The position numbers and the translations under genes are program-made. This document shows positions 52,001 to 58,039 of a stretch of DNA of 63,289 bases, in pieces. The stretch covers positions 1 to 63,289 of the forward strand of contig JAAOXG010000004.1 of assembly GCA_013036995.1 (NCBI GenBank), read 5' to 3'. Source of the DNA: Lacrimispora defluvii. Its GTDB lineage: Bacteria; Bacillota; Clostridia; Lachnospirales; Lachnospiraceae. The notes under the pieces are model-generated. The model was not told where the DNA came from. It worked only from the letters and a program-made list of their open reading frames with translations, and did no database searches. Positions within the stretch are counted from its first letter, which is position 1. Each line of letters opens with the position of its first letter.

Positions 52001-54187
52001 GGCAGCAGCGGTACGGTAACGGTAAAACGTCTGCCTGCAGGAAACTATGTTTTAAAAGAAATAAAAGCCCCGGAAAACTACAGTGTGTCTGCGGATACGG
52101 AAGTTTCCGTACTGGAAACTGGTAATACAGACAGAATCCAGGTATTTGATGCAAGAGAGCGGGCTAAGATACGTATCAACAAGGCTGCATCCCACAACCA
52201 TGAAATGCATCTTTCCGGAGCAGTATTTGATATTTACTCTGATCAGGGATTGACAGCATTGTCAGGTTCCATCACAACTGGGATTGACGGATGGGGTGAG
52301 TCACAGATGCTTCCTCTTGGAACTTATTATGTAAAAGAGAAGACTGCACCGGCGGGATATGAAGCCGGCAGCAGGGTCTATGAAGTCACCTTAAAGGCAG
52401 ACAGTGAAAGCAGCACCGTAACAACGGATGGAAGTGAACTTGTCTTCAATGATTATGGAACCGGAAAGCTGACCTTTGACAAGGTGGATGGGGTGACAGA
52501 GAAACTTCTTCCGTCAGCGGAATTCTCTTTAACGAAGAAAACCACGCAGATAGAAGGGACATATGAAGATTTCGCTAATAAGCTGCTTGAAACCAGTGTG
52601 GAAGAACTTGAAGCCATGGGAATCAAGGATGTACAAAAAGACGGAGACAGCATTCGATTTACGGCGTTAAACGGTCACGTTGATATTGGCAATATACCTT
52701 ATGGCACCTACACGCTGAAAGAGGAGAAAGCACCGGAGGGCTATTTAAGCTTAAACGGAAAAGCAGAATTTGAATTTACTCTCTCTGCAGACCAGAAGAA
52801 CGCTAAGCTTAACGAAGATAACCAGGTGGTGAATGACCGGGCACAGTTTGTTATTAAGCTGAAGAAAACAGATAATCTGCAAAGAAGCATAAGCGGAATC
52901 AGCTTTTATGTATTGGGACCTGGTAACTATGAGGATAACGGAATTTTATCCGTATTCGGAGCCAGCCGGTTCCACACACTGCCAGATGCCGGAAGCGGTA
53001 CCTTTGTTACAGGCGAGGACGGTACTTTGAGTCTTGGTCTAAAACACGGAGATTACCAGATCAGAGAGGCTGCCACTGACCGCTATGATTCCATTGAACC
53101 GTTCTATATCAGAGTGGATGAAAGAGGAAAGGTAAGCATTTTAAAGGATAACAGCAAGGCAGTTTCGGTAGACAACGGATCTGAAGTAAGCTTAACGGTA
53201 ACAAATCAGATCAGTACGGGAAGCATGAGCCTGGAAAAGGTAGACAGTGAAGATACAAATAAAAGACTGGCTGGGGCGGAATTTACGCTGACCAATATAT
53301 CTACCATGGTACCGGGAGCATGGGACAGTTATCGAAAACTGTTAGCTTCTGATGGAGCATCCTGGACGTCAGACAATGTAACTGGCAGTTCCATAGTATT
53401 CACCCTTTCAGGAAAGGCAGTAATTACAAACCTGCCTTATGGAACGTACCGGATCACAGAGACGAAAGCGCCCAGTGGATATTTACTGGGGACTCAGCCA
53501 TGGAGCAGAGAATTTACATTAAGCCAGTCTGAAACCAGTGAGCTTTATGTGAAACCTACCTTATTTGAAAAAACCAAGGGGGCAGTTGAAAATCAGCCAT
53601 CTAAGGTGATTGTAGTTAAGACCAATGCGGTGTTTGCAGATATCAGACTGGGTGGGGCAGAGTTTATTGTGAAGGCCTCTAAAGACGGTTATGTGAAACT
53701 GAACAATGGTTCCTTTGCCGGATATACAGCCAATGAAAAAGAAGCTACCAGATTTGAAACAGACAGCAGCGGACAATATTCAATAAAACGTCTGCCTGCA
53801 GACACGTATACAATTGTGGAGACAAGAGCACCATACGGATATCAGATTAACTCCAGTATTACACCTCTGACTCTTGATGGCGTCAATAGCTTTACAATTA
53901 CCATACAGGATGAAAGAATCCGAGGGGATGGAGGAGATGACGATGGTCCTGGTCCAAGAACTCCTCAAAGTACAGTAACCATTATACCGGATCCAGTGCC
54001 GCTGGCAAATATGCCGGGAGACAGCCAGATTGATTTTGTTACAATTGATGATGGGAATGTGCCTCTGGCAAAATTACCTAAGACAGGGGAACGAAAGTCC
54101 AATGCCGGAAAGGTGATGGTGGCACTGTCGGGCTTCATGCTGGCACTCTATGCGGCGGTTAATAAAAAAAAGAAGCCAGATAAGTAA
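40025..54187 (+). CDS. Giant LPXTG-anchored Cna-B/SpaA-repeat surface protein
   Basis: 4,720 residues (over 500 kDa), a predicted cell-wall-anchored adhesin. Residues 1-410: adhesin-like head. About 412-2560: a run of some seventeen Cna-B/SpaA-like domains, each starting with a strand such as LTLHKTDG and ending with a motif of the ETKAPEGY type. About 2565-3200: three DUF11-like domains (for example PGDILTYTLTVTN). About 3222-3400: an SdrD-B-like domain (SGRIWIDDDNNGIQ). About 3425-4632: nine or ten more SpaA domains. End: LPKTGE at 4684, a membrane helix and KKKKPDK. The listed TTG start lacks a ribosome site and signal peptide; the true start may be upstream in another frame. No sortase gene is near. 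Confidence 0.9.
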   Translation: MFVQPSFSMVVPSFGITLLNMEVSDEAKLSPYETALSYYGKDATDKKEAVEINLAQSMTGEIKAGKLFTYTITYTTQAAPLYEYAAGGKLSLFDTYENAFIYFTVPAGITLEEQKGKVELDTSDSQKSVYKIQVGDKNHSISTSKSDNIIINAYIDGNGKRAVGENFTLSANSVEFHADVKVADKTDKDHVTYPGNIPTVTYATQPSETQLQLISDDAWHINKKVYPTDQSYDIIRDDQGNPQYVDITYMIEVGMYGNPGEISRQPDGTVYQTYGRTGFKEGSFHITDKLSITTPNAPAEMKPISVTAKWGDGNSIPVEQKKDGSIVINSYKTQGQNGADHIYVSDLAPTYSSYQVTARYPFEPFVLKYNDPRANESSVFTVLNQAHLEYVKLGTSQVMKDDSEAAVAVHEVNKPAVIQITKMLDEGIGVLKPYDLTMEKEYPGSAEFEIYSVDAQGNQTPYDNYTVLDPNGKSIQKGTIAVNPSSEAGEAISYTTGDRGYIQIQADPGTYVIKEGKKPAGTEYSYAVVDSKTFKDSQEIQFTIKSGENKEVKVVNNVVGKGAIEFYKKARTWDSVDAKENDLIALKGAQFTLYTKDNGTLTEVTTVQSDENGLVRFKPVTPGEYVIKEKSANGYIIDTGEYPVTVKRGETSVLKDGSNYLVNTLNQAKVQVTKLLQKDDGTYQSVPQQYKGSFDNHFWFETTADGSSWTRVSVNSKETYSLDGNSDFEAVLPVYDNGNRVIRYRVVEELPEGYSDGNPAGSGFTTETKNSKTYLCKEFTLVPLKTSLVEIKNNRQAILKLQKETWSFDNQWTSGWINTGNSNAGYQFKLYAADKNQNNYSEVTPGKIYTTDQNGMITAGNLDITKDYYWSESGSADRLEADETGKNIDDAIVNSIKTPLIGPYTVSRESDANVKAYNIPQKVPYWLHKYDITDNSKKITATFRITRVKDGVEVFKGDVTLDGTFVSLDPGTKYRVEEVKAPDNYVGSAISEFTTPSGPINREQLKEWFWYPKEATTTHLKFYNKPYKTVNLKKVKYNSNGSSDNNVKITFEVYQKDGDHFTAVTLPDSKNTIVSNTDTVMAPGTYYFKEILGSDIINPLFLLNNKANGQYDGYIIQNGAIYYGPATVTAAETTAEKNTNIYLNGTKPLENYQNYGRVMVIKRDALRKTPVSGAVFGIYLRSQFHEADWANSIKNPIQTKTSGANGQVTFDSNKLRIFDDNGIRIPYVIAEITPPSGYLPSYNVLTTTLTEGKTISTVNGEAIGAPLIIEDEPKLTIRTQKYWRDGWNDQFYEVNRALGNVNLALYKVNRDQPGTADFVQAQVTNEFDGIATFNDIDRKNTYYVAEVRVPTKSESKLPFELNMGNKEPLPLKDGQPAKSLSVVDLQTRYNAVAFSGKDLPANVDSLVRYTDPIFNYKSWVQFNVWKTCDGITFGGGTHEERHMVNGARFTLYKMLDGTKNLASIQMKDLADGSRFETEGQYESGTRIDPQTGKRQDGQFDTTILDDGYVYWLVEDQAAPGYLLEEGGKIAAVFVPDHSEYSGYDEIRHAYQSGRNEKIAVITNQHSGGGTGLENYHFQVALNKWLETAEKQYSLLGGAKFQIWLLNPENNEKLLPIDVVETGLESDGTYKTGYALSKTIRLDEVSNKLTELGKNPKDILQYNTEGDPVKLVLGLEEVYAPSKVTMDATLHVLKVTVPISMDYIDEQYFWDSTKATQFRLINKVSKEYPVTLKKYGYTPDTGTFQKTDDELDGMNIQKTPLSGVSFEVWQYQWNATGYDYKKYGTYTTDSTGKILIPGGLPSGLYRMKETLTTEQNKQYITMYTGNNGLWRYFTVASTSLTVPVYNPQKPRLEIEKTAWNGERPEGLSGITFTLKTPSGSQVTAVTQKQGDGRYLAVLNGLDSGTYTVLNEKLGSSAVNTATDYYFQQHSVSVGYKPVADGNKVTLVPVADGITGPLAALTVRNPRLAQLTLHKTDGEDKQSGDSMKGAEFRLEYMKFRTGTDLDGGVLRNVEDPAYDKPGDGFTALTKTLEDQGNGSYILKNCQPGWYRITETKAPEGYTVDTAPFVVAVTGDMAGTYQNTEVTFENRQKVTLTITKKLIFGDGFINDQDIKDKLPSQVVFDVYTYSDAQKTYKPVYDEKNQPVTVTIHNFAAADGYYTAEGKVQLAQNPEGGAYYVKERENPDWMLTGETGVTNGKLWSDGYIQVGTSSDFTTKTPVAIGVENQYAKAKIRIIKVDAADSSKKLTGAGFSLYSDQNLTSYVGDFKEIGTSGIYEFLLSTKKFNPGTYYVKETNAPLGYLTIGTAVPEQGLTAETGKTTEITVENQGGIDFQITKYSGDGKTEAVKAGITFELYKKDAGDTWNYVTEGTTDTQGKLSFRGLKQESGYSYGLYEVPVKDHGFDTFRLEAFDGESGPILPVTADLNKNGETIRNLDLYVLSDSNTKAPGVYQFTVHNQEALPLKLFKNDVNKQDNPSSAINAFVKVTDKETGKQAGDIVSVPYGESGTTVMLLPGNYEIEETAITPNTDGYVINPDDSRTVYKKEVTIEKGNIPSPLEFTNVKQKTGVNLEKSTQTTSLKDLWWNDGQVVTYTLTPGAVNTIPLDQYEVTDQGLTMLDAGKNALDEKEYSNEKYTILSVKPGKAAQGNRLKEGRTGTIVADVTFYGFDGSQIGTVQTVSVSGDSEIGEIKPVGSRKVKSFKISYRDETLKGSTRNAYSLGQDFVPGTIAVTAKLNRQDATLADGSYKKDIKYIRNKADVSMKYRKWDVNGTLNSGQDASKAEALCDISVVQSQAPILSVSKNVNPVKGVQPGDILTYTLTVTNATTSSDTGIAPIQKPVLVDLVPLGVSVSGETSGEERLLTAVALDRAPVGVTIDKTVRKVDPETGRETLFIRLDGNLQKGESVTVSVKAKVAGNIINYGKNILNTLFVTSDVQQPAFSLNHTGASFMISTNSGNKWPSNDLPSGALLPDEKYRSYGYASDSVQNSMSTGTGIQLYKEVKGNLDTRYVSGTTTGKVAKSAEDTELTQYDGTVLYRLMVNNASSQDYVSQLQLMDILPVKGDYGTGNFKRLSDFRLKYDSIQSIEIENRKDTGSSGRKVQGFNYEISYSNKTFDNWDTETAGKNAMLNNNSSGFWSGSSSDPTAIRIKIADPEFYLAPGENLVVTYKTVVPYSTAKELEDVAYGYAVNDFATAYSYKEASLESIEKPFSQVQTSNSVQVLLVPGKVKVSGRIWIDDDNNGIQNESVNKDHLLTDLFPLLQSGYFKVSLMKLSKYGDDQTSMVPGTGDARFLFDSLTPAKPYDLPDSEITESIQDKWYSGTSLKLNSLKGDDPAHYQIEVNEGTMPKGFEDLILKLAKPNMLPDGENKKAGRSRVPKTLLEGGVNYDESRDSNFNETKNGYSSEDFFLWATAGEYDTTKDIGFVPYRSVTVKKTNKAQNPVEGAHFTVYGPFTNQETDSLRNTKITNTNVLKTPASEGKTTLTDGEAVWNAGELLYYMNYIIVEDGAPAGYQLSNAVSSDMEEMNSYQVQGQKAWILKSKEFKTEADPIPSTVTVEDSYITGSLDFTKIDGITKEKIAGASFQINKKSDVMKDAWDAMIASMKENFATMGITDVKENSQGVSFKVTDGSVHITGIPLGSYTLSEIQVPDGYDISKKPEETAFEITSDGQKAQLNNIEGNVIENTRTEYRLSIRKADNAGNEAVKDISFSISGPGKYVSNTWNPFSRNKFKVNDPDNTGYEVKKTGDDGVVSWNLPYGDYEITELSAPGYHAVEPFYVRIGQDGAVSLLNAKDRTDIVLDSQEQKKINVVVTNNVLTAPIVIEKMDGESKSLITGAWFELSGTSLVDGAFKKYLSNVEGSGVSSVTTKTDGDVLSVTFRVEGLGDSKQGILTQIPYGTYTLKETQAPGGYLFGGDYGFTKEFELKEPEGIRLTGNEAVINTPHELTIEKRDKSTNALLSNAEFILMTPEGKYVSLDGNNSFTGLTDKKEEGSSFTTGSSGTVTVKRLPAGNYVLKEIKAPENYSVSADTEVSVLETGNTDRIQVFDARERAKIRINKAASHNHEMHLSGAVFDIYSDQGLTALSGSITTGIDGWGESQMLPLGTYYVKEKTAPAGYEAGSRVYEVTLKADSESSTVTTDGSELVFNDYGTGKLTFDKVDGVTEKLLPSAEFSLTKKTTQIEGTYEDFANKLLETSVEELEAMGIKDVQKDGDSIRFTALNGHVDIGNIPYGTYTLKEEKAPEGYLSLNGKAEFEFTLSADQKNAKLNEDNQVVNDRAQFVIKLKKTDNLQRSISGISFYVLGPGNYEDNGILSVFGASRFHTLPDAGSGTFVTGEDGTLSLGLKHGDYQIREAATDRYDSIEPFYIRVDERGKVSILKDNSKAVSVDNGSEVSLTVTNQISTGSMSLEKVDSEDTNKRLAGAEFTLTNISTMVPGAWDSYRKLLASDGASWTSDNVTGSSIVFTLSGKAVITNLPYGTYRITETKAPSGYLLGTQPWSREFTLSQSETSELYVKPTLFEKTKGAVENQPSKVIVVKTNAVFADIRLGGAEFIVKASKDGYVKLNNGSFAGYTANEKEATRFETDSSGQYSIKRLPADTYTIVETRAPYGYQINSSITPLTLDGVNSFTITIQDERIRGDGGDDDGPGPRTPQSTVTIIPDPVPLANMPGDSQIDFVTIDDGNVPLAKLPKTGERKSNAGKVMVALSGFMLALYAAVNKKKKPDK
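50697..52160 (+). repeat. Four-domain module, copy 1 (A-B-A-C)
   Basis: Residues about 3557-4045 of the giant protein. Order: A (insert-bearing SpaA domain with DAWDAMIASM), B (GPGKYVSNTWNPFSRNKF), A (DGAFKKYLSN), C (FILMTPEGKYVSLDG). The same order recurs at 52462-53920. Similarity is at protein level; DNA has diverged. Confidence 0.75.
52462..53920 (+). repeat. Four-domain module, copy 2 (A-B-A-C)
   Basis: Residues about 4146-4632. Order: A (EGTYEDFANKLLE), B (GPGNYEDNGILSVFGASRF), A (GAWDSYRKLLAS), C (FIVKASKDGYVKLNN). Nearly equal in length to copy 1 (about 1.46 kb each); one ordinary SpaA domain (RINKAASHNHEMHLSGAVF) separates the copies. Confidence 0.75.
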
Positions 54188-54205
54188 ATAATGGAAAATG
54201 GTTTA

Positions 54206-54234
54206 TTGACTTTACTAAATTAACTTGCTATAAT
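54206..54234 (+). promoter_or_regulatory. Promoter upstream of gdhA
   Basis: TTGACT (54206-54211), 17 bp, TATAAT (54229-54234). It begins 19 bp after the giant gene's stop codon. A terminator hairpin follows only about 20 bases past the predicted start site. Confidence 0.75.
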
Positions 54235-54258
54235 TTTAAAAAGTTATGGCGGGGAGAT

Positions 54259-54294
54259 AAGGCCGGAACTTTAAGGGGTTCCGGCCTTATTTTA
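54259..54294 (+). terminator. Strong terminator between the giant gene and gdhA
   Basis: AAGGCCGGAAC (54259-54269), loop of eight, GTTCCGGCCTT (54278-54288), then ATTTTA. The perfect 11-bp stem would end the giant transcript and also transcripts from the promoter at 54206-54234. Confidence 0.88.
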
Positions 54295-54307
54295 ACATTT
54301 GAAATAA

Positions 54308-55696
<1,389 letters not shown>

Positions 55697-55701
55697 GACC
55701 G

Positions 55702-55732
55702 GGTCCGTACCTTTTTTTGGAAGGTACGGACC
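55702..55732 (+). terminator. Hairpin after gdhA
   Basis: GGTCCGTACCTT (55702-55713) / AAGGTACGGACC (55721-55732) is a perfect 12-bp stem. The T run is in the loop, not after the stem, so termination strength on the plus strand is uncertain; it may mainly protect the 3' end. Confidence 0.6.
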
Positions 55733-55875
55733 TGAATTTATTAACATCAAAAATTTTACTGGAATTCTCAAATGTTTTAGTATATAATAAACCGTAAGGC
55801 TTGAGGCGGAGTATTCTTCGCCTTATTGTTTTCCTGAAAAATATCTTAGAAAAACAGAAAGCAGGTGATGATTCT

Positions 55876-56763
55876 ATGCATAAATTCTTAAGAACGATTG
55901 GTTTCAGTCTTTATGAAAAAGACAGGGATATTGATAAGCTGTTAGATAAGCTCTGTGAAGATCTGTCCGATGTAAAAAGGATACAGATTGACGAAGAGTC
56001 CAATCTGTGCGAGATCCGAAGAGAAGTGGCGCCCGGAATGGGGATTGCCATCTATGGAGAGATGGACCGGGATGGAAAGTTTCAAAGAATGTACTATTAC
56101 CCATATTTAAAAAGCAGTGATATAACTTCAGAAGTATCATGCTCCATACAGCGTCATACAGAACGGGAAACATACGCCGGGCTTTTAGACGAATATAAAG
56201 TTGGAATTTCTCTGATTTTTTATATAGACAATTCCTTTGAATGCAGAGAACGGATCATAGACCATCATTCTATGGATACCAGTTATTCCTGCCTTACGGG
56301 TCTTGCAGTCAGCGGAAAGGTTCTTCTTCCCATTCAGAAGTCAGATAAGCAAAGGGAGAAAGCAAGAGTAGCTGCAAAGGATCGCAATAATCTGTTAGAG
56401 GCGGCAAAGAACGGCGATGAAGATGCGATGGAGACATTAACCATCGAAGATATTGATCTCTATTCCCAGGCGTCAAGACGGGTTATGAAGGAAGACTTGT
56501 ATTCGATTATTGATTCGTGCTTTATGCCCTGCGGTGTAGAATGCGATCAGTATTCTGTAATTGGTGAAATTATAAAAATTGATGAGATGAAAAATCATAT
56601 TACAGAAGAAGAGGTATACGATTTTACTCTTGAATGCAGTGACTTAATATTCCATGTCTGTATAGCAAAGAAAGATTTAACGGGAACACCGGAAGTCGGA
56701 CGCAGATTCAAAGGACAGATCTGGATGCAGGGAACTGTAAAATTCAAGGAATCAGAGGAATAA
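55876..56763 (+). CDS. DUF3881-like protein of unknown function
   Basis: 295 residues, soluble, acidic, no signal peptide or membrane segment. The N-terminus MHKFLRTIGFSLYEKDRDIDKLL and the C-terminus with DFTLECSDLIFHVCIAKKDLTGTPEVGRRFKGQIWMQG resemble a family that I recall as DUF3881 from Lachnospiraceae. ATG at 55876 follows GCAGGTGAT; the frame opens earlier at 55801 without a ribosome site. A mid-protein segment (IEDIDLYSQASRR) is also strongly patterned. No function is known. Confidence 0.72.
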   Translation: MHKFLRTIGFSLYEKDRDIDKLLDKLCEDLSDVKRIQIDEESNLCEIRREVAPGMGIAIYGEMDRDGKFQRMYYYPYLKSSDITSEVSCSIQRHTERETYAGLLDEYKVGISLIFYIDNSFECRERIIDHHSMDTSYSCLTGLAVSGKVLLPIQKSDKQREKARVAAKDRNNLLEAAKNGDEDAMETLTIEDIDLYSQASRRVMKEDLYSIIDSCFMPCGVECDQYSVIGEIIKIDEMKNHITEEEVYDFTLECSDLIFHVCIAKKDLTGTPEVGRRFKGQIWMQGTVKFKESEE

Positions 56764-56776
56764 ATCCAAGAATGAC

Positions 56777-56805
56777 TTGACGAATTCTTTATATTTGAAT
56801 ATAAT
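56777..56805 (+). promoter_or_regulatory. tRNA-locus promoter
   Basis: TTGACG (56777-56782), 17 bp, TATAAT (56800-56805), fourteen bases after the preceding stop codon. It reads into the tRNA-Arg region, with the start site expected near 56812. Confidence 0.85.
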
Positions 56806-56815
56806 AAGTTTTGAA

Positions 56816-56842
56816 CTGTGCTGCAGGCTGTCTGCAGCACAG
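56816..56842 (+). other. 11-bp leader hairpin before the first tRNA-like sequence
   Basis: CTGTGCTGCAG (56816-56826), loop GCTGT, CTGCAGCACAG (56832-56842). It would form at the very 5' end of the tRNA precursor. No T run follows, so it is not a terminator. Confidence 0.8.
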
Positions 56843-56846
56843 AGAT

Positions 56847-56965
56847 GTTTCCGTAGCTCAGCTGGATAGAGCGACCGCCTCCTAAGGTTCAACCATGGTT
56901 TTACCCTAAGTGCTGAAAATGGGTAAAGGTTGAGAGTTCGAATTTAACTTGATAACTAGGAAGGT
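56847..56965 (+). pseudogene. Damaged tRNA-Arg(CCU)-like sequence 1
   Basis: GTTTCCG-TA-GCTC...GAGC gives a normal acceptor 5' strand and D-arm and the sequence reaches CGCCTCCTAA in the anticodon loop. Then it leaves the tRNA path: GGTT is followed by a nested hairpin CAACC/GGTTG enclosing TTTACCC/GGGTAAA (56890-56932), and a T-loop-like GTTCGAA. No 3' acceptor strand (CGGAAAC) is found. Right boundary approximate. Confidence 0.6.
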
Positions 56966-57066
56966 CAGAACAAGAAATAGAGGTAATTCATCACGAAAGT
57001 GATTGGATTCATAGATATGGTTGCCGAGACCATAAAAGGCTGAAAAAGCCCGAAAAATCGGCATTT

Positions 57067-57170
57067 GTTCCCATAGTTAAATGGATATAACAAGCGCCTC
57101 CTAAGGTTGCGTTACAACGGCCACCTTGGAAAAACTTCATATAGGATTCAAGTTCGAGTTTCTTCGGGCT
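57067..57170 (+). pseudogene. Damaged tRNA-Arg(CCU)-like sequence 2
   Basis: GTTCCCA-TA-GTTA...TAAC resembles a tRNA 5' half with an intact four-pair D-stem. It shares the 14 bases CGCCTCCTAAGGTT (57095-57108) with sequence 1 (56876-56889), then continues into a different hairpin (GTTG/CAAC, closed by AAGG/CCTT) and a GTTCGAG T-loop-like motif. No matching acceptor 3' strand. Right boundary approximate. Confidence 0.5.
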
Positions 57171-57189
57171 TAGTCATAAAACCAGCCAT

Positions 57190-57266
57190 GTCTCAGTAGC
57201 TCAGTTGGATAGAGCACACGCCTCCTAAGCGTGGGGCCGGAGGTTCAAATCCTCTCTGGGACGCCA
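57190..57266 (+). tRNA. tRNA-Arg(CCU), intact copy
   Basis: A full cloverleaf: acceptor GTCTCAG/CTGGGAC with one G-U pair, D-stem GCTC/GAGC, anticodon stem CACGC/GCGTG around CTCCTAA (anticodon CCU), T-stem GGAGG/CCTCT around TTCAAAT, discriminator G and encoded CCA (57264-57266). It reads AGG. It lies at the left border of the conjugative element. Confidence 0.95.
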
Positions 57267-57275
57267 GCTAACAAC

Positions 57276-57313
57276 GCCGAAAGCCTTTGTTTTCAAGGGT
57301 TTTCGGCTTTTCT
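57276..57313 (+). terminator. Terminator after tRNA-Arg
   Basis: GCCGAAA (57276-57282) pairs with TTTCGGC (57301-57307), extended by inner CCTT/AAGG pairs, then TTTTC. It ends the tRNA transcript at the element border. Confidence 0.8.
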
Positions 57314-57424
57314 TATATAAAAAGCTGCGAAAAAGCTCTTTCACTGTATGAGATAAAATTCTACTCCAAAATTTGATTTTTGACAACCCCTCCAGAATCG
57401 AACTGCTGTTATAAGACAAAATTG

Positions 57425-57519
57425 CCAGCTAATTATTAGCAGAAAACGTGCTGTTCTTGCTAATGAAAATGCCCTTCCAGCTAATCAGCCCCAAAATCGT
57501 GCCAAAAATCCAGCTAATC
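57425..57519 (+). repeat. Short direct repeats CCAGCTAAT near the element's left end
   Basis: CCAGCTAAT at 57425-57433 and CCAGCTAATC at 57477-57486 and 57510-57519; the tRNA end also reads CCAGCTAA (57264-57271). Clustered direct repeats near an attachment site are typical of recombinase arm-type or excisionase sites. The surrounding 57320-57580 stretch holds no convincing gene. Confidence 0.55.
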
Positions 57520-57585
57520 AAAAAAGGCGGATGTTTTGAGTATCATGCAGTTATAGCAGATAAAATTGAATATCGTTATGTACAT

Positions 57586-57633
57586 AGAGCGTCTATTTGC
57601 CCCGCATCGGGGATGGATAGACGCTCTTTTTTT
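57586..57633 (+). terminator. Terminator upstream of the cysteine-rich gene
   Basis: AGAGCGTCTAT (57586-57596) / ATAGACGCTCT (57617-57627), a perfect 11-bp stem, then TTTTTT. It lies inside a longer open frame that starts at 57448, which argues that coding begins after it. Confidence 0.85.
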
Positions 57634-57678
57634 ATGCCCAAAACCATGGGCAAATACAAGAGACTGGAGGTGTTTTAT

Positions 57679-57903
57679 TTGGGCAAGCCTGTTTATGCCG
57701 CAGACAAGCCGAGCGATTGTCATTACTGCTACTACTGGACGAATGGCAGAAAGGGTTGCCGTCTGGGTAGAAATAATTGCTACTACTTAATCTCTTTGCC
57801 ACCGAAACCCAAGTCGGAATGTGATGGCTGTCCCTATGGGCGAGATCACCCGTGCATTGGTTGGTGTACGAAGAAGATTATGCGTGAAGTGGGGCTTCGC
57901 TGA
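57679..57903 (+). CDS. Small cysteine-rich protein of the conjugative element
   Basis: 74 residues with eight cysteines in pairs: CHYCYYW, GCRLG, NCYYL, ECDGCPYG, PCIGWC, suggesting metal binding. Such a protein precedes repA in related elements, as far as I recall. I propose the TTG at 57679, eight bases after GGAGG, as start. The frame is open from 57448, but a perfect terminator lies in that stretch and no ribosome site fits its ATGs. Function unknown. Confidence 0.6.
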   Translation: MGKPVYAADKPSDCHYCYYWTNGRKGCRLGRNNCYYLISLPPKPKSECDGCPYGRDHPCIGWCTKKIMREVGLR

Positions 57904-57904
57904 T

Positions 57905-58039
57905 ATGGATGCGTATGAACAGGAATACCGCTTCTGCTATTTTGCCCGATGTCCTTACGAAAAGACGGATACGACTTTCCGCAGCATTCCGCTGACAACA
58001 GAAAGTTTTCCGCAGAAAGAAGGTGGTGAAGCCGTGTGA
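57905..58039 (+). CDS. Small hypothetical protein coupled to repA
   Basis: 44 residues, MDAYEQEYRFCYFARCPYEK onward. The ATG lies one base after the stop of the cysteine-rich gene, and its stop overlaps the repA start as GTGA, so translational coupling is likely. That packing is the main reason to believe it. No recognisable domain; two cysteines in CYFARC. Confidence 0.5.
   Translation: MDAYEQEYRFCYFARCPYEKTDTTFRSIPLTTESFPQKEGGEAV

Noticed and set aside
55702-55732. gdhA hairpin as a standard terminator
   Set aside because: The T run lies in the loop rather than after the stem; listed only as a hairpin of uncertain strength.
56847-57266. Group I intron interrupting tRNA-Arg(CCU)
   Set aside because: tRNA-Arg(CCU) is a known intron host, but I found no matching 3' exon for copies 1 or 2 and none of the conserved P/Q/R/S core sequences. 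Left only as an alternative.
57365-57410. A tRNA T-arm on the minus strand (GTTCGATTC followed by GGAGGGG)
   Set aside because: The flanking bases do not pair as a T-stem and there is no D-arm or anticodon arm.
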